Source of the DNA: an uncultured Clostridia bacterium
GTDB taxonomy: Bacteria; Bacillota; Clostridia; TANB77; CAG-508
Direction: 5' to 3'
Assembly: GCA_944391975.1 (NCBI GenBank)
Contig: CALXVK010000005.1
Location: 1 to 43,286 of the forward strand
DNA: 43,286 nucleotides
This document shows, piece by piece, positions 35,989 to 43,286 of the stretch; position 1 is the stretch's first letter; every line of letters starts with the position of its first letter. The translations under genes were made by a program, and so were the position numbers. The notes under the pieces were generated by a model that saw only the letters and a list, made by a program, of their open reading frames with translations, had not been told where the DNA came from and ran no database searches.

Positions 35989-36627
35989 TTAATGAGATTT
36001 CGCTATTACTAATATTATTATTTCTGATGCTCCTGACTTTTTTAAAAGACTACTACAAACATTAACTGTAGCTCCTGTTGTAAAAATATCATCAACTAAT
36101 ATTATATTTTTATTTTTTAACTTAAATGAATTCTTAATTCTAAAAACATCTTTTACATTTTTTGTTCTCTCATTTGGTAATAAAAGACTTTGCGTTTTAT
36201 TCTCTTTAAATTTTATTAAAACATCATCTTCATATCCTACATTCAATTTTTTAGAAAGGTTTTTAGCAAAAATCTCTGTTTGATTATATCCCCTTCTTAA
36301 CTTTTTATCTTTATGCATTGGAACTGGTATAATAATGTCAAACTTATTTAAAAAATCACATATATTTTTATCTTTTATTAAAAATTCTAAAAAATATTCA
36401 TTAATATAAGCTTTATTATAGAATTTAAATTCTAATAACCTCTTTCTTATTTCTTCTTTATATTTTCCCAAATATATCAAAAAATTATAAGATTTTTTTG
36501 AAATCGGAAAAATTTTAAATCTTAAATCCATTTTATCAAAACAAGAAGAACATAAATAGTTTTCACCATATTTTCCACAATTTAAGCATACTTTTGGAAA
36601 TAAAATATCTAATAAATTTTCAATCAT
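35989..36627 (-). CDS. comF: ComF family protein (phosphoribosyltransferase fold)
   Basis: Competence-type protein of 212 residues. The N-terminal zinc ribbon shows CLNCG and CSSC (residues 14-30). The middle has KFYNKAYINEYF and the VPMHKDKKLRRGYNQ motif (about 104-118). The PRPP-binding loop IILVDDIFTTGATVN lies near 175-189. In naturally competent bacteria ComFC acts in DNA uptake; many non-competent Firmicutes carry the gene as well. It stands 90 bases after valS, separated by a terminator. Confidence 0.92.
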   Translation of the reverse strand: MIENLLDILFPKVCLNCGKYGENYLCSSCFDKMDLRFKIFPISKKSYNFLIYLGKYKEEIRKRLLEFKFYNKAYINEYFLEFLIKDKNICDFLNKFDIIIPVPMHKDKKLRRGYNQTEIFAKNLSKKLNVGYEDDVLIKFKENKTQSLLLPNERTKNVKDVFRIKNSFKLKNKNIILVDDIFTTGATVNVCSSLLKKSGASEIIILVIAKSH

Positions 36628-36678
36628 TTTTTTGCTTTAATTTAGTTTTTAATTTAATCTATACCAACATACTTAAAT

Positions 36679-36708
36679 AAAAAAGGAAACGGAATTATTA
36701 CCGTCCCC
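36679..36708 (-). terminator. Terminator after valS
   Basis: Arms 36685-36692 and 36701-36708 (GGGGACGG/CCGTTTCC with G-U pairs), 8-base loop, then TTTTTTATTT on the minus strand, ten bases after the valS stop. Confidence 0.85.
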
Positions 36709-36717
36709 CATTTTTTA

Positions 36718-39390
36718 TTATTTTAAATTAGCTAATCTTTTTTCAACACTTTCTAACATATTTTTATAATTAGCCAATTTTTCTTTTTCTTCATTTACTT
36801 TGCTCTCTGGTGCTTTATTAACAAATCCAGAATTTGAAAGCATTTTCTCTCCTCTTAAAACTTCTGATTCTAATCTTTTCTTTTCATTATTTAATCTTTC
36901 AATTTCTTCTTTAATATCAACCAATTCTTCAAAAGGTATAAATAATTTAATATCATCAATAACTATTGAAACAGCATTTGCAGGAACTTCGTTTTCATCT
37001 TTTGCAAATTCTATTTTATTTGCAAATCCAAGTTTTAATAAGAAATCCTCTGATTCTTTTATAATCTTTTCATTTTCAGTTATAAAAATTAATTTAGATT
37101 TTTTACTTGGATGTACATTCATCTGACTTCTAATATTTCTAATTTCAACAATTAACTTCTTTATTTTTTCTACTTCAACCTCTTCTTCATCAAAAGCAAA
37201 TTCACTTCTTATATCTGGCCATTTTGCAACCATTAAATCTTTAGTTCCAAAACAAATTAATTTTGAATAAATTTCTGATGTAACAAATGGCATAAATGGA
37301 TGTAAAAGTTTTAATGAAGAACCAAAAACATGATTTAATATATCACTAACTGCAACTCTAGTTTCTTCATCATCACTATAAATTCTAGTTTTACATATTT
37401 CTATATACCAATCACAAAATTCATTCCATATAAAATTATAGATATTATCAAGTGCAATCCCCAAATCATAATTTTCAAGATTTCTAGTAACATCAACTAC
37501 TAATTTGTCAAATTTATTTAATATCCATTTATCTTCTATTTTTAATAAATCTGGATTATATTTTTTATTTTTTTCAAAAACTTCATAACAAAAATCTCTA
37601 ACTTTTTGCTCATCCGCTAAATTCATTATTATAAATTTAGCAGCATTCCAAATCTTATTTGCAAAATTTGAGGCTTGCTCCAATTTTTCTGGCATAAATC
37701 TAATATCATTTCCCATTGTAGTTCCAGATAAAACAGAAAATCTTAAACTATCTGCTCCATATTTATCAATTATGTCTAATGGATCAATTCCATTTCCAAG
37801 AGTTTTAGACATTTTTCTTCCTTGGCTATCTCTTACAATACCATGAATTAAAACATCTTTAAATGGTGCAATATCTGTTAATTCTAATCCTTGAGTCATC
37901 ATTCTTGAAACCCAAAATGTTATAATATCAAAACCTGTAACTAAAACTTGAGTTGGATAAAAATCTTTATAATCTTCTGAATCAGTATTTGGCCACCCAA
38001 GTGTTGAAAATGGCCATAGTGCAGAACTAAACCATGTATCTAATGTATCTTCATCTTGAGTTAGATGAATGCATCCACATTTTTCACATTTTTCTGGTTT
38101 TGTTTTAGCTACATTTATAGCTCCACATTCATCACAATAATATGCTGGAATTCTATGTCCCCACCAAAGCTGACGTGAAATACACCAATCTTGAATGTTA
38201 TCTAGCCAATTAAAATATTGCTTTTCATATCTTTTGGGAACAAATCTAGTATCTCCTTCACGCACATTATCAGCTGCTCTTTTAGCTAATTCCTTCATAG
38301 AAACAAACCATTGTGTTGAAATTTTAGGCTCAATAGTACTTTTACATCTTTCACATTTAGCTACATTATGAACATAATCTTCTGTTTTAACTAAAGCTCC
38401 AATTTCTTGTAATTTTTCTACTATTTTTTCTCTTGCCTCTAATAAATCCATTCCTTTATATTCAGGAACTAAATCTCCCATTTTAAAGTTTTCATCAAAT
38501 ACTTCTATAATTTCTAAATTATGTCTTAATCCTGCTTGATAATCATTCATGTCATGTGCTGGTGTAATCTTAACACATCCTGTTCCAAATTCTCTATCAA
38601 CAAATTCATCTGCAATGATTGGAATCTCTTTATTCATTATTGGTAATATACAAGTTTTTCCCACTAACTCTTTATATCTTTCATCATCTGGATGAACAGC
38701 AACTGCAGTATCTCCTAGCATTGTTTCAGGTCTAGTTGTTGCAACTTCTATATATTCATTTTCTGTTCCTGTAATTTTATAACGAATATGCCATAAATGA
38801 GATTTTTCTTCTTTATATTCAACTTCTGCATCTGAAATTGATGTTCTGCAGCTTGTACACCAATTTACCATTCTTTTTCCTTTATAAATTAATCCTTTTT
38901 TATAAAGCTTAATAAATTGTTCTAAAACAGCATCTGACATTCCATCATCTAATGTAAATCTATTTCTATCCCAATCGCAAGAACATCCTAATCTTCTTTG
39001 TTGACTTTGAATAATTCCTCCATATTCTTTAGTCCATGCCCAGGCTTCATCTAAAAACTTTTCTCTTCCTAAATCTTGTTTAGTTTTTCCTTCTTTTGCT
39101 AATTTTTGAACAACTTTCATTTCAGTAGATATTGCAGCATGGTCTGTACCAGGAAGCCATAAAGTTCTAACCCCTTGCATTCTTTTATATCTAATTAAAA
39201 CATCTTGAATTGTTCCATCTAAAGCATGTCCCATATGAAGCTTTCCTGTGACATTTGGTGGTGGCATCATAATACAATAAGCCTCTTTTGATTTATCATT
39301 AGAAGGCTTAAAATATCCCTTTGACTCCCAATCTTTATAAAGCTTTTCTTCAAAATCTTTTGGATTATATTTATCACTCATTTTTTCCAT
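36718..39390 (-). CDS. valS: Valyl-tRNA synthetase
   Basis: Charges tRNA-Val; 890 residues, full length. Class I signatures are PPPNVTGKLHMGHALDGT (HIGH site, about 42-59) and RKMSKTLGNG (KMSKS site, about 530). The editing domain contains TTRPETMLGDTAV. A zinc-ribbon segment CDECG...CEKCGC lies near 415-440. The C-terminal 65 residues form the tRNA-binding coiled coil (about 825-890). Start ATG 39390 has AAGGAG 11 bases upstream; ATG 39381 is an alternative. The 118 bases upstream are taken up largely by a terminator, leaving no room for a T-box leader. Confidence 0.97.
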   Translation of the reverse strand: MEKMSDKYNPKDFEEKLYKDWESKGYFKPSNDKSKEAYCIMMPPPNVTGKLHMGHALDGTIQDVLIRYKRMQGVRTLWLPGTDHAAISTEMKVVQKLAKEGKTKQDLGREKFLDEAWAWTKEYGGIIQSQQRRLGCSCDWDRNRFTLDDGMSDAVLEQFIKLYKKGLIYKGKRMVNWCTSCRTSISDAEVEYKEEKSHLWHIRYKITGTENEYIEVATTRPETMLGDTAVAVHPDDERYKELVGKTCILPIMNKEIPIIADEFVDREFGTGCVKITPAHDMNDYQAGLRHNLEIIEVFDENFKMGDLVPEYKGMDLLEAREKIVEKLQEIGALVKTEDYVHNVAKCERCKSTIEPKISTQWFVSMKELAKRAADNVREGDTRFVPKRYEKQYFNWLDNIQDWCISRQLWWGHRIPAYYCDECGAINVAKTKPEKCEKCGCIHLTQDEDTLDTWFSSALWPFSTLGWPNTDSEDYKDFYPTQVLVTGFDIITFWVSRMMTQGLELTDIAPFKDVLIHGIVRDSQGRKMSKTLGNGIDPLDIIDKYGADSLRFSVLSGTTMGNDIRFMPEKLEQASNFANKIWNAAKFIIMNLADEQKVRDFCYEVFEKNKKYNPDLLKIEDKWILNKFDKLVVDVTRNLENYDLGIALDNIYNFIWNEFCDWYIEICKTRIYSDDEETRVAVSDILNHVFGSSLKLLHPFMPFVTSEIYSKLICFGTKDLMVAKWPDIRSEFAFDEEEVEVEKIKKLIVEIRNIRSQMNVHPSKKSKLIFITENEKIIKESEDFLLKLGFANKIEFAKDENEVPANAVSIVIDDIKLFIPFEELVDIKEEIERLNNEKKRLESEVLRGEKMLSNSGFVNKAPESKVNEEKEKLANYKNMLESVEKRLANLK

Positions 39391-39451
39391 ACTTCAAAAT
39401 CTCCTTTTTGTTATTTAAAAAATATACTTAATTTTTTATATTTATATAAAA

Positions 39452-39481
39452 TGAGGTAGATTTAATACAATATCTACCTCA
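39452..39481 (-). terminator. Terminator after the small membrane protein gene
   Basis: Perfect 10-bp arms TGAGGTAGAT/ATCTACCTCA (39452-39461 and 39472-39481) with a 10-base loop, then TTTTATAT on the minus strand. Confidence 0.85.
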
Positions 39482-39508
39482 CCTAAATCTTTTCTTAAAT
39501 TAAAAAAC

Positions 39509-39871
39509 TTATACTACACCTAAATTTACACAAAACAAGCATACAACTGTTGCAAGAACCATTACTGCAAGTGGCACAACCCAAATTTTTACTGTTACTA
39601 GTTGTTTTTTTAAATTAACAAATTTCTTTCCATCATTTTGTAATAATATTTTAATAGTAGAATCTGTTATTAAAATAAAGAATATAGAACATGCTGTCAA
39701 TAAATATTGATTACTTCCAAGAGCATAAGTCAAAATAAATATAAGTTGAAATGGTAGTAGACAACTTAGTAAATCATACCATAAAAATATTTCTTTTACA
39801 TCTTTTACTTGAATACCTTCGTTTGCCTCGACGACTTCATTATAAAAATTTTTTTTATTCTTTTTCCCCAT
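39509..39871 (-). CDS. Small three-helix membrane protein of unknown function
   Basis: I do not recognise this 120-residue protein. It has a basic start MGKKNKKN, a short soluble segment, and three hydrophobic helices (about 33-51, 54-74 and 94-118) linked by a basic loop KILLQNDGKKFVNLKKQ. AGGAGG ribosome site and a promoter with a perfect TATAAT upstream. It is a single-gene unit between pyrD and valS. Confidence 0.7.
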   Translation of the reverse strand: MGKKNKKNFYNEVVEANEGIQVKDVKEIFLWYDLLSCLLPFQLIFILTYALGSNQYLLTACSIFFILITDSTIKILLQNDGKKFVNLKKQLVTVKIWVVPLAVMVLATVVCLFCVNLGVV

Positions 39872-39991
39872 ATTTATATCCTCCTCTTTAGTATAAAAGC
39901 TAATTAATATAATATATATATTTACTAGTTTTTTCCTAAAATATATAAATATAATCCTACTAAATTCGGATAATATTTTTAAATTAAGGTT

Positions 39992-40020
39992 ATTATATCA
40001 AAACGTTTAAAAATAGTAAA
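39992..40020 (-). promoter_or_regulatory. Promoter of the small membrane protein gene
   Basis: TTTACT (40015-40020), 17-base spacer, perfect TATAAT (39992-39997) on the minus strand, in the 190-base gap after pyrD. Nothing else is evident in this gap. Confidence 0.6.
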
Positions 40021-40061
40021 TACCCAAAATCATTTTTTTGCTATTTTATAAGATAATTTAA

Positions 40062-40973
40062 CTAATTCATTTGTACAGTTCCAATAATTGAATTAATATC
40101 TTCAATATCATGTTTTTTCATGTAATTTTCAATTCCTTCAATTGTTTTTATACTTATCTCTGGATCAATAAAATTTCCTGCTCCTATTGAAACTGCTGTA
40201 GCTCCGGCTAACATATATTCTATTGCATCATCACCATTCATAATTCCACCCATTCCTAAAACAGGAATATTCACAGCCCCAGCCATTTGATAAACACATC
40301 TTACTCCAACTGATTTTATTCCAGGTCCTGAGTATCCACCAGTATTATTTGCTAAAATTGGTTTTCTTGTCGCAATATCTATTTTCATTCCAAGCAAAGT
40401 ATTAATTCCTGAAATTCCATCTGCACCTGCATCTTCAGCACCTTTTGCAGGAAGAGTAATATCAGTTACATTTGGTGTTAATTTAACAATTAGTGGTTTA
40501 TCTGTCAAGACTTTTCTTACTTGTGAAGTAACATCTTTTACTCCTTCATAACTTGTTCCAAAAGCTAAACATCCAGCTTTAACATTTGGACAAGAAAGAT
40601 TAAGTTCAACTCCATCAATATCTAAAGTATTTAAAATCTTACAAAGTTCCACATAATCTTCTATTGTGCTTCCACATGCATTTACTATTATTTTTGTATC
40701 AAATTGTCTAAGCCATGGTAAATCGAACTGAGCAAAATATTCAACACCAGGATTTTGAAGTCCTATACTATTTAACATTCCTCCCGGCACTTCGGCAATT
40801 CTTGGTGGTTTATTCCCTGGTCTAGGTTTTAAAGAGGTTCCTTTTGTAATGATACCTCCTAATTTATTTAAATCAATGTATTCTGAATATTCTCTACCAT
40901 ATCCAAAAGTTCCTGATGCAACAGTTACAGGATTTTTCATTTTAATCCCACATAAATTTACTTCTAAATTCAT
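40062..40973 (-). CDS. pyrD: Dihydroorotate dehydrogenase B, catalytic subunit
   Basis: Oxidises dihydroorotate to orotate with FMN; the PyrK subunit passes electrons to NAD. The 303 residues from the internal ATG show KNPVTVASGTFGYG, GGIITKGTSLKPRPGN, NSIGLQNPG, the catalytic cysteine loop ELNLSCPNVKAG (about 128-139) and the FMN-binding GMGGI and GAG motifs at the end. The ATG at 40973 is preceded by AGAGGAGG seven bases upstream and matches the usual family start. The frame remains open upstream into a 179-residue phospholipase-like sequence with its own ribosome site, so a fused 482-residue product is also possible. Confidence 0.95.
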   Translation of the reverse strand: MNLEVNLCGIKMKNPVTVASGTFGYGREYSEYIDLNKLGGIITKGTSLKPRPGNKPPRIAEVPGGMLNSIGLQNPGVEYFAQFDLPWLRQFDTKIIVNACGSTIEDYVELCKILNTLDIDGVELNLSCPNVKAGCLAFGTSYEGVKDVTSQVRKVLTDKPLIVKLTPNVTDITLPAKGAEDAGADGISGINTLLGMKIDIATRKPILANNTGGYSGPGIKSVGVRCVYQMAGAVNIPVLGMGGIMNGDDAIEYMLAGATAVSIGAGNFIDPEISIKTIEGIENYMKKHDIEDINSIIGTVQMN

Positions 40974-41510
40974 AATTTCCTCCTCTAATATTGGTTCTCC
41001 TGTTCTATTTATATTGTTTATTTGATCTGAAATTTTGATTGAAGCCACAAAATCAATAAATTTTGTTAATCTATCAAATTTCAAATATACAGGTTCTTCA
41101 TCAAGATATCCTGTCCATTTTTTTGCCTTTTCTGGTATATTAGTTACATTATACTTTTCAATTAAGAACTTATTTGTACAATCATAATCATGATAAAAAG
41201 TTTTTAAATTATGACTTCTAATATATTGAACTTCTTTTTTAAAATTATAATTATAAAAAATATAATCTGTTAAAACATGTAAAAAATAGCCTTTTCCATA
41301 ATCAGATTTAATATCAAAATTACAATTTTCTAATAAATAATTCAATCCTGCGCATATTTCACCATAATTATGATAATGACTTTCATATTTATCTTTAAAA
41401 AAATCTGGAGCAATAACACCTTCTATAAATTCATTTTTATCTTTTATATCATCTTTATAATTTCTCATATACTCATTTGCTACTGCTATATGTATAGTGA
41501 GTCCAGGCAT
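40974..41510 (-). CDS. Zinc-dependent phospholipase C-like domain fused in frame to pyrD
   Basis: A 179-codon sequence that starts MPGLTIHIAVANEYM with AAGGAGG just upstream. It has a spaced set of His/Asp residues (TIHIAV, HYHNYG, YFLHVLTDY, FYHDYD). This pattern is common in small bacterial proteins annotated as zinc-dependent phospholipase C-like. The gene has no stop codon: it runs straight into pyrD, whose ribosome site is encoded within residues 173-178. It is therefore either the N-terminal half of a bifunctional protein or a gene whose stop was lost while pyrD kept independent initiation. It follows pyrK by 15 bases. Confidence 0.6.
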
Positions 41511-41525
41511 ATTTTCCTCCTTAAA

Positions 41526-42308
41526 TTAAATTTCAACATCTGTTGCATTAAATACAGGTCCTTCTTTGCAAACATGTCCGAATCTATCTTCTTTTCCTGA
41601 AATTACTTTTACTGCGCAACCTAAACATGCACCAATTCCACATCCCATTCTTTCTTCTAAAGAAATTTGACATGGTATATTTTCCTCAATTGCATATTCT
41701 CTAACACTTTTTAACATTGGAAGTGGTCCACAAGCAAATATAATGTCTGGTTTTTGAGATTTTGCATCCTCTTTTAAATAATTAATTGCAAAACCTTTTT
41801 GTTTATAGCTTCCATCATCAGTAGCTATAACTAATTTATTTGAAACCTCTTCAAAATCTTTTTCGCATGTAACTAAACTTCTATTTCTAAATCCCAAATA
41901 TACATTTATATTTTGAGCTTTTCCATTTAATTCTTTTGCAAGCTCATAAAGTGGATAAATTCCAATTCCACCACCAATTATTGATACATTTTTATAATCA
42001 TCAATTTTAAAAGTTCCAAAACCTAGAGGTCCCATAATGTCAATTTTTTCTCCTACTTCTCTTTTAGCTAAAAGTTCTGTTCCTCTTCCTTTTACTTGGA
42101 AAATAAATTCTACAACATCTCCATCTAAATTAAAAATACTAATAGGTCTTCTTAAAAAAGGTTCTACGCCTTCTTTTGTAACTTTAATCTCTAAAAATTG
42201 ACCTGGTTTAGCTGATTTTGCTATTTCTGGAGCTTCTACTGAATATTTATATATTCCAGAAACTAATTCTTCTTTTTTTATTAATTTACAATTTTCCTTA
42301 ACTCCCAA
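41526..42308 (-). CDS. pyrK: Dihydroorotate dehydrogenase electron-transfer subunit
   Basis: FAD and [2Fe-2S] subunit that connects PyrD to NAD, 260 residues. The FAD-binding FLRRPISIF lies near 51-59, the NAD-binding GGGIGIYPLYELA at about 112-124, and the cluster cysteines in MGCGIGACLGCAVKV (about 220-234) with HVC at 247-249. Start is TTG at 42308 with AAAGGAGAG about six bases upstream. It lies between the palindromic element and the phospholipase-pyrD fusion. Confidence 0.95.
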   Translation of the reverse strand: MGVKENCKLIKKEELVSGIYKYSVEAPEIAKSAKPGQFLEIKVTKEGVEPFLRRPISIFNLDGDVVEFIFQVKGRGTELLAKREVGEKIDIMGPLGFGTFKIDDYKNVSIIGGGIGIYPLYELAKELNGKAQNINVYLGFRNRSLVTCEKDFEEVSNKLVIATDDGSYKQKGFAINYLKEDAKSQKPDIIFACGPLPMLKSVREYAIEENIPCQISLEERMGCGIGACLGCAVKVISGKEDRFGHVCKEGPVFNATDVEI

Positions 42309-42332
42309 TTTTCTCTCTCCTTTTCATTTAGC

Positions 42333-42401
42333 GGGACACGGGGACGGTTCTCCTGTCCCATTTTTCTCTTTTTTGGGACAGGAGAACCGTCCCCGTGTCC
42401 C
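42333..42401. repeat. Long GC-rich palindrome between pyrF and pyrK
   Basis: Perfect 28-base inverted arms (42333-42360 and 42374-42401) around a 13-base T-rich loop. The sequence GGGACACGGGGACGG is very different from the AT-rich surroundings. Only the plus-strand side has a T run after the stem, so on the coding strand it is not a canonical terminator. Elements of this type occur as dispersed intergenic palindromes in clostridial genomes. Confidence 0.85.
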
Positions 42402-42408
42402 TTTTTTA

Positions 42409-43286
42409 TTAATTTATTGCTTGATTAAGCTCATCTTTCATTCTAATTGCCTCTTGTCTTGTTGCTTCATCAAATTTTTCATCTCCAAATTTTTCTTTCC
42501 ATAAATCAGATTTATATGCACACATCAAGCTTCTTGAATCATTTACTATTCCGCCTATTCCATCTTTAAATGCTAAAGCAATATCTTCTGCTTTTCCTCC
42601 GCTGTGCACCATATCCAGGAATTAAGAAAAATGTATGTGGCATTTTTTCTCTTAATTCTTTTAATTGTTTAGGATGCGTAGCACCAACTACTGCTGCTAC
42701 TGAACTATATCCATATTCTCCAATTAAATCTTTTCCCCAATCAGATACTAAACTTCCAACTTTTTCATAAACAGTTTCTCCATTTTCTAATTTCAAATCT
42801 TGTAATTCACTAGATGATGGATTTGAAGTTTTTACTAAAATGAAGATTCCTTTATCATATTTTTCACAATCTTCTACAAAAGGCTTTATTCCATCTACTC
42901 CTAAATATGGATTTACAGTTAAAAAATCCACATTATAAGAACTATACTCACTATCTTGAATTTTAGTTTTTCCTAAATATGCACTAGAATATCCAGCAGA
43001 AGTTGATCCAATATCTCCTCTTTTTGCATCTAAAATTACAATCATTCCTTTATCACTAGCATATTCGCAAGTTTTTCTTAAAAGTTCAATTCCATCTGGT
43101 CCTAGCATTTCATAAAATGCTGCTTGTGGTTTAATTGCTGGAATTATATCATATACACTATCAATTAATTTTTTATTATATTCTAAAAAAGCATCACAAA
43201 CACTTTTTATATCCGTTCCATATTTTGATTTTATACATTCAGGAAGCATATTATATCTTGGATCTAATCCTATAACAGTAGGATTA
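42409..43286 (-). CDS. pyrF: Orotidine 5'-phosphate decarboxylase PyrF, interrupted by a +1 frameshift and cut by the window
   Basis: Last step of UMP synthesis. The frame enters from the window edge with NPTVIGLDPRYN, then KPQAAFYEMLG, the catalytic VILDAKRGDIGSTSAGY (about 90-107 of the visible part), TVNPYLG and FLIPGYGAQ. Right there it meets CGG at 42599-42601 and drifts into RRKSRR. Skipping base 42601 gives GYGAQGGKAEDI, the strongly conserved family motif, and continues to 42409. The visible joined product is 291 residues, fitting the longer PyrF subfamily (about 300). The start codon is beyond 43286. It heads the pyrF-pyrK-pyrD operon, where a broken pyrF would cause pyrimidine auxotrophy. 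Confidence 0.93.
42599..42601 (-). other. CGG codon at the pyrF frameshift
   Basis: Minus-strand context GGT-GCA-CAG-C-GGA-GGA-AAA-GCA. Skipping the C restores Gly-Gly in the PyrF motif PGYGAQGG. Confidence 0.88.

Noticed and set aside
39391-39508. T-box or other leader in front of valS
   Set aside because: Only 118 bases are present, taken up largely by a terminator of the previous gene, and no T-box core sequence is visible. lysS also lacks one.

Overview
The window is AT-rich and all genes lie on the minus strand. It looks like the chromosome of a low-GC, spore-forming, Clostridia-like Firmicute. The evidence is the sporulation protein YtfJ/GerW, a SepF/DivIVA division cluster, a PyrK-type dihydroorotate dehydrogenase, a DapB-fold dehydrogenase resembling the clostridial ornithine-degradation enzyme, AGGAGG-type ribosome binding sites and frequent TTG/GTG starts. 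No tRNA, rRNA, CRISPR array or insertion sequence was seen. No gene-free stretch exceeds 300 bases.

Layout from high to low coordinate (direction of transcription): pyrF-pyrK-pyrD for pyrimidine synthesis, with a phospholipase-C-like domain fused in frame in front of pyrD and a 28-bp palindrome inside the operon; a small membrane protein; valS; comF; an accessory block with a KAP NTPase, an unknown 412-aa protein, a GC-rich orphan and a RecU-like nuclease; an Ord-like dehydrogenase; a stand-alone FtsX ectodomain protein; the trhP-like U32 gene with lysS; an L,D-transpeptidase; an RsmB/F-type methyltransferase; an attenuator-controlled phosphoribosyltransferase/LOG-like pair; an M50 protease, tsaD and a metallophosphoesterase; a YgjP-like peptidase and a sortase; scpA, ytfI-like and ytfJ; mutL, miaA and a HlyD-like gene; sepF and divIVA; rsmD and a coiled-coil gene; then ftsK, an unknown gene, a beta-CASP nuclease, a GH15-like hydrolase and radA.

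The most unusual signal is a set of four otherwise intact conserved genes (miaA, a COG1768-type phosphoesterase, the U32/TrhP-like gene and pyrF). Each is split by one extra C directly in front of a conserved glycine codon GGN. In every case the zero frame then reads the codon CGG, and skipping the C restores the family sequence. By manual scan, the only other in-frame CGG codons are three, in two genes: the L,D-transpeptidase (2) and the GC-rich orphan (1). The remaining native genes, roughly ten thousand codons, have none. This suggests +1 frameshifting or four-base decoding at an avoided or unassigned CGG codon. Sequence error or mutation is the competing explanation.

A second notable system is a textbook attenuator in front of the phosphoribosyltransferase gene. 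It has a 17-codon leader peptide with His-His-His-Arg-Arg, mutually exclusive hairpins and an intrinsic terminator. The controlled gene itself has a fifth frameshift, at a CCCC run.
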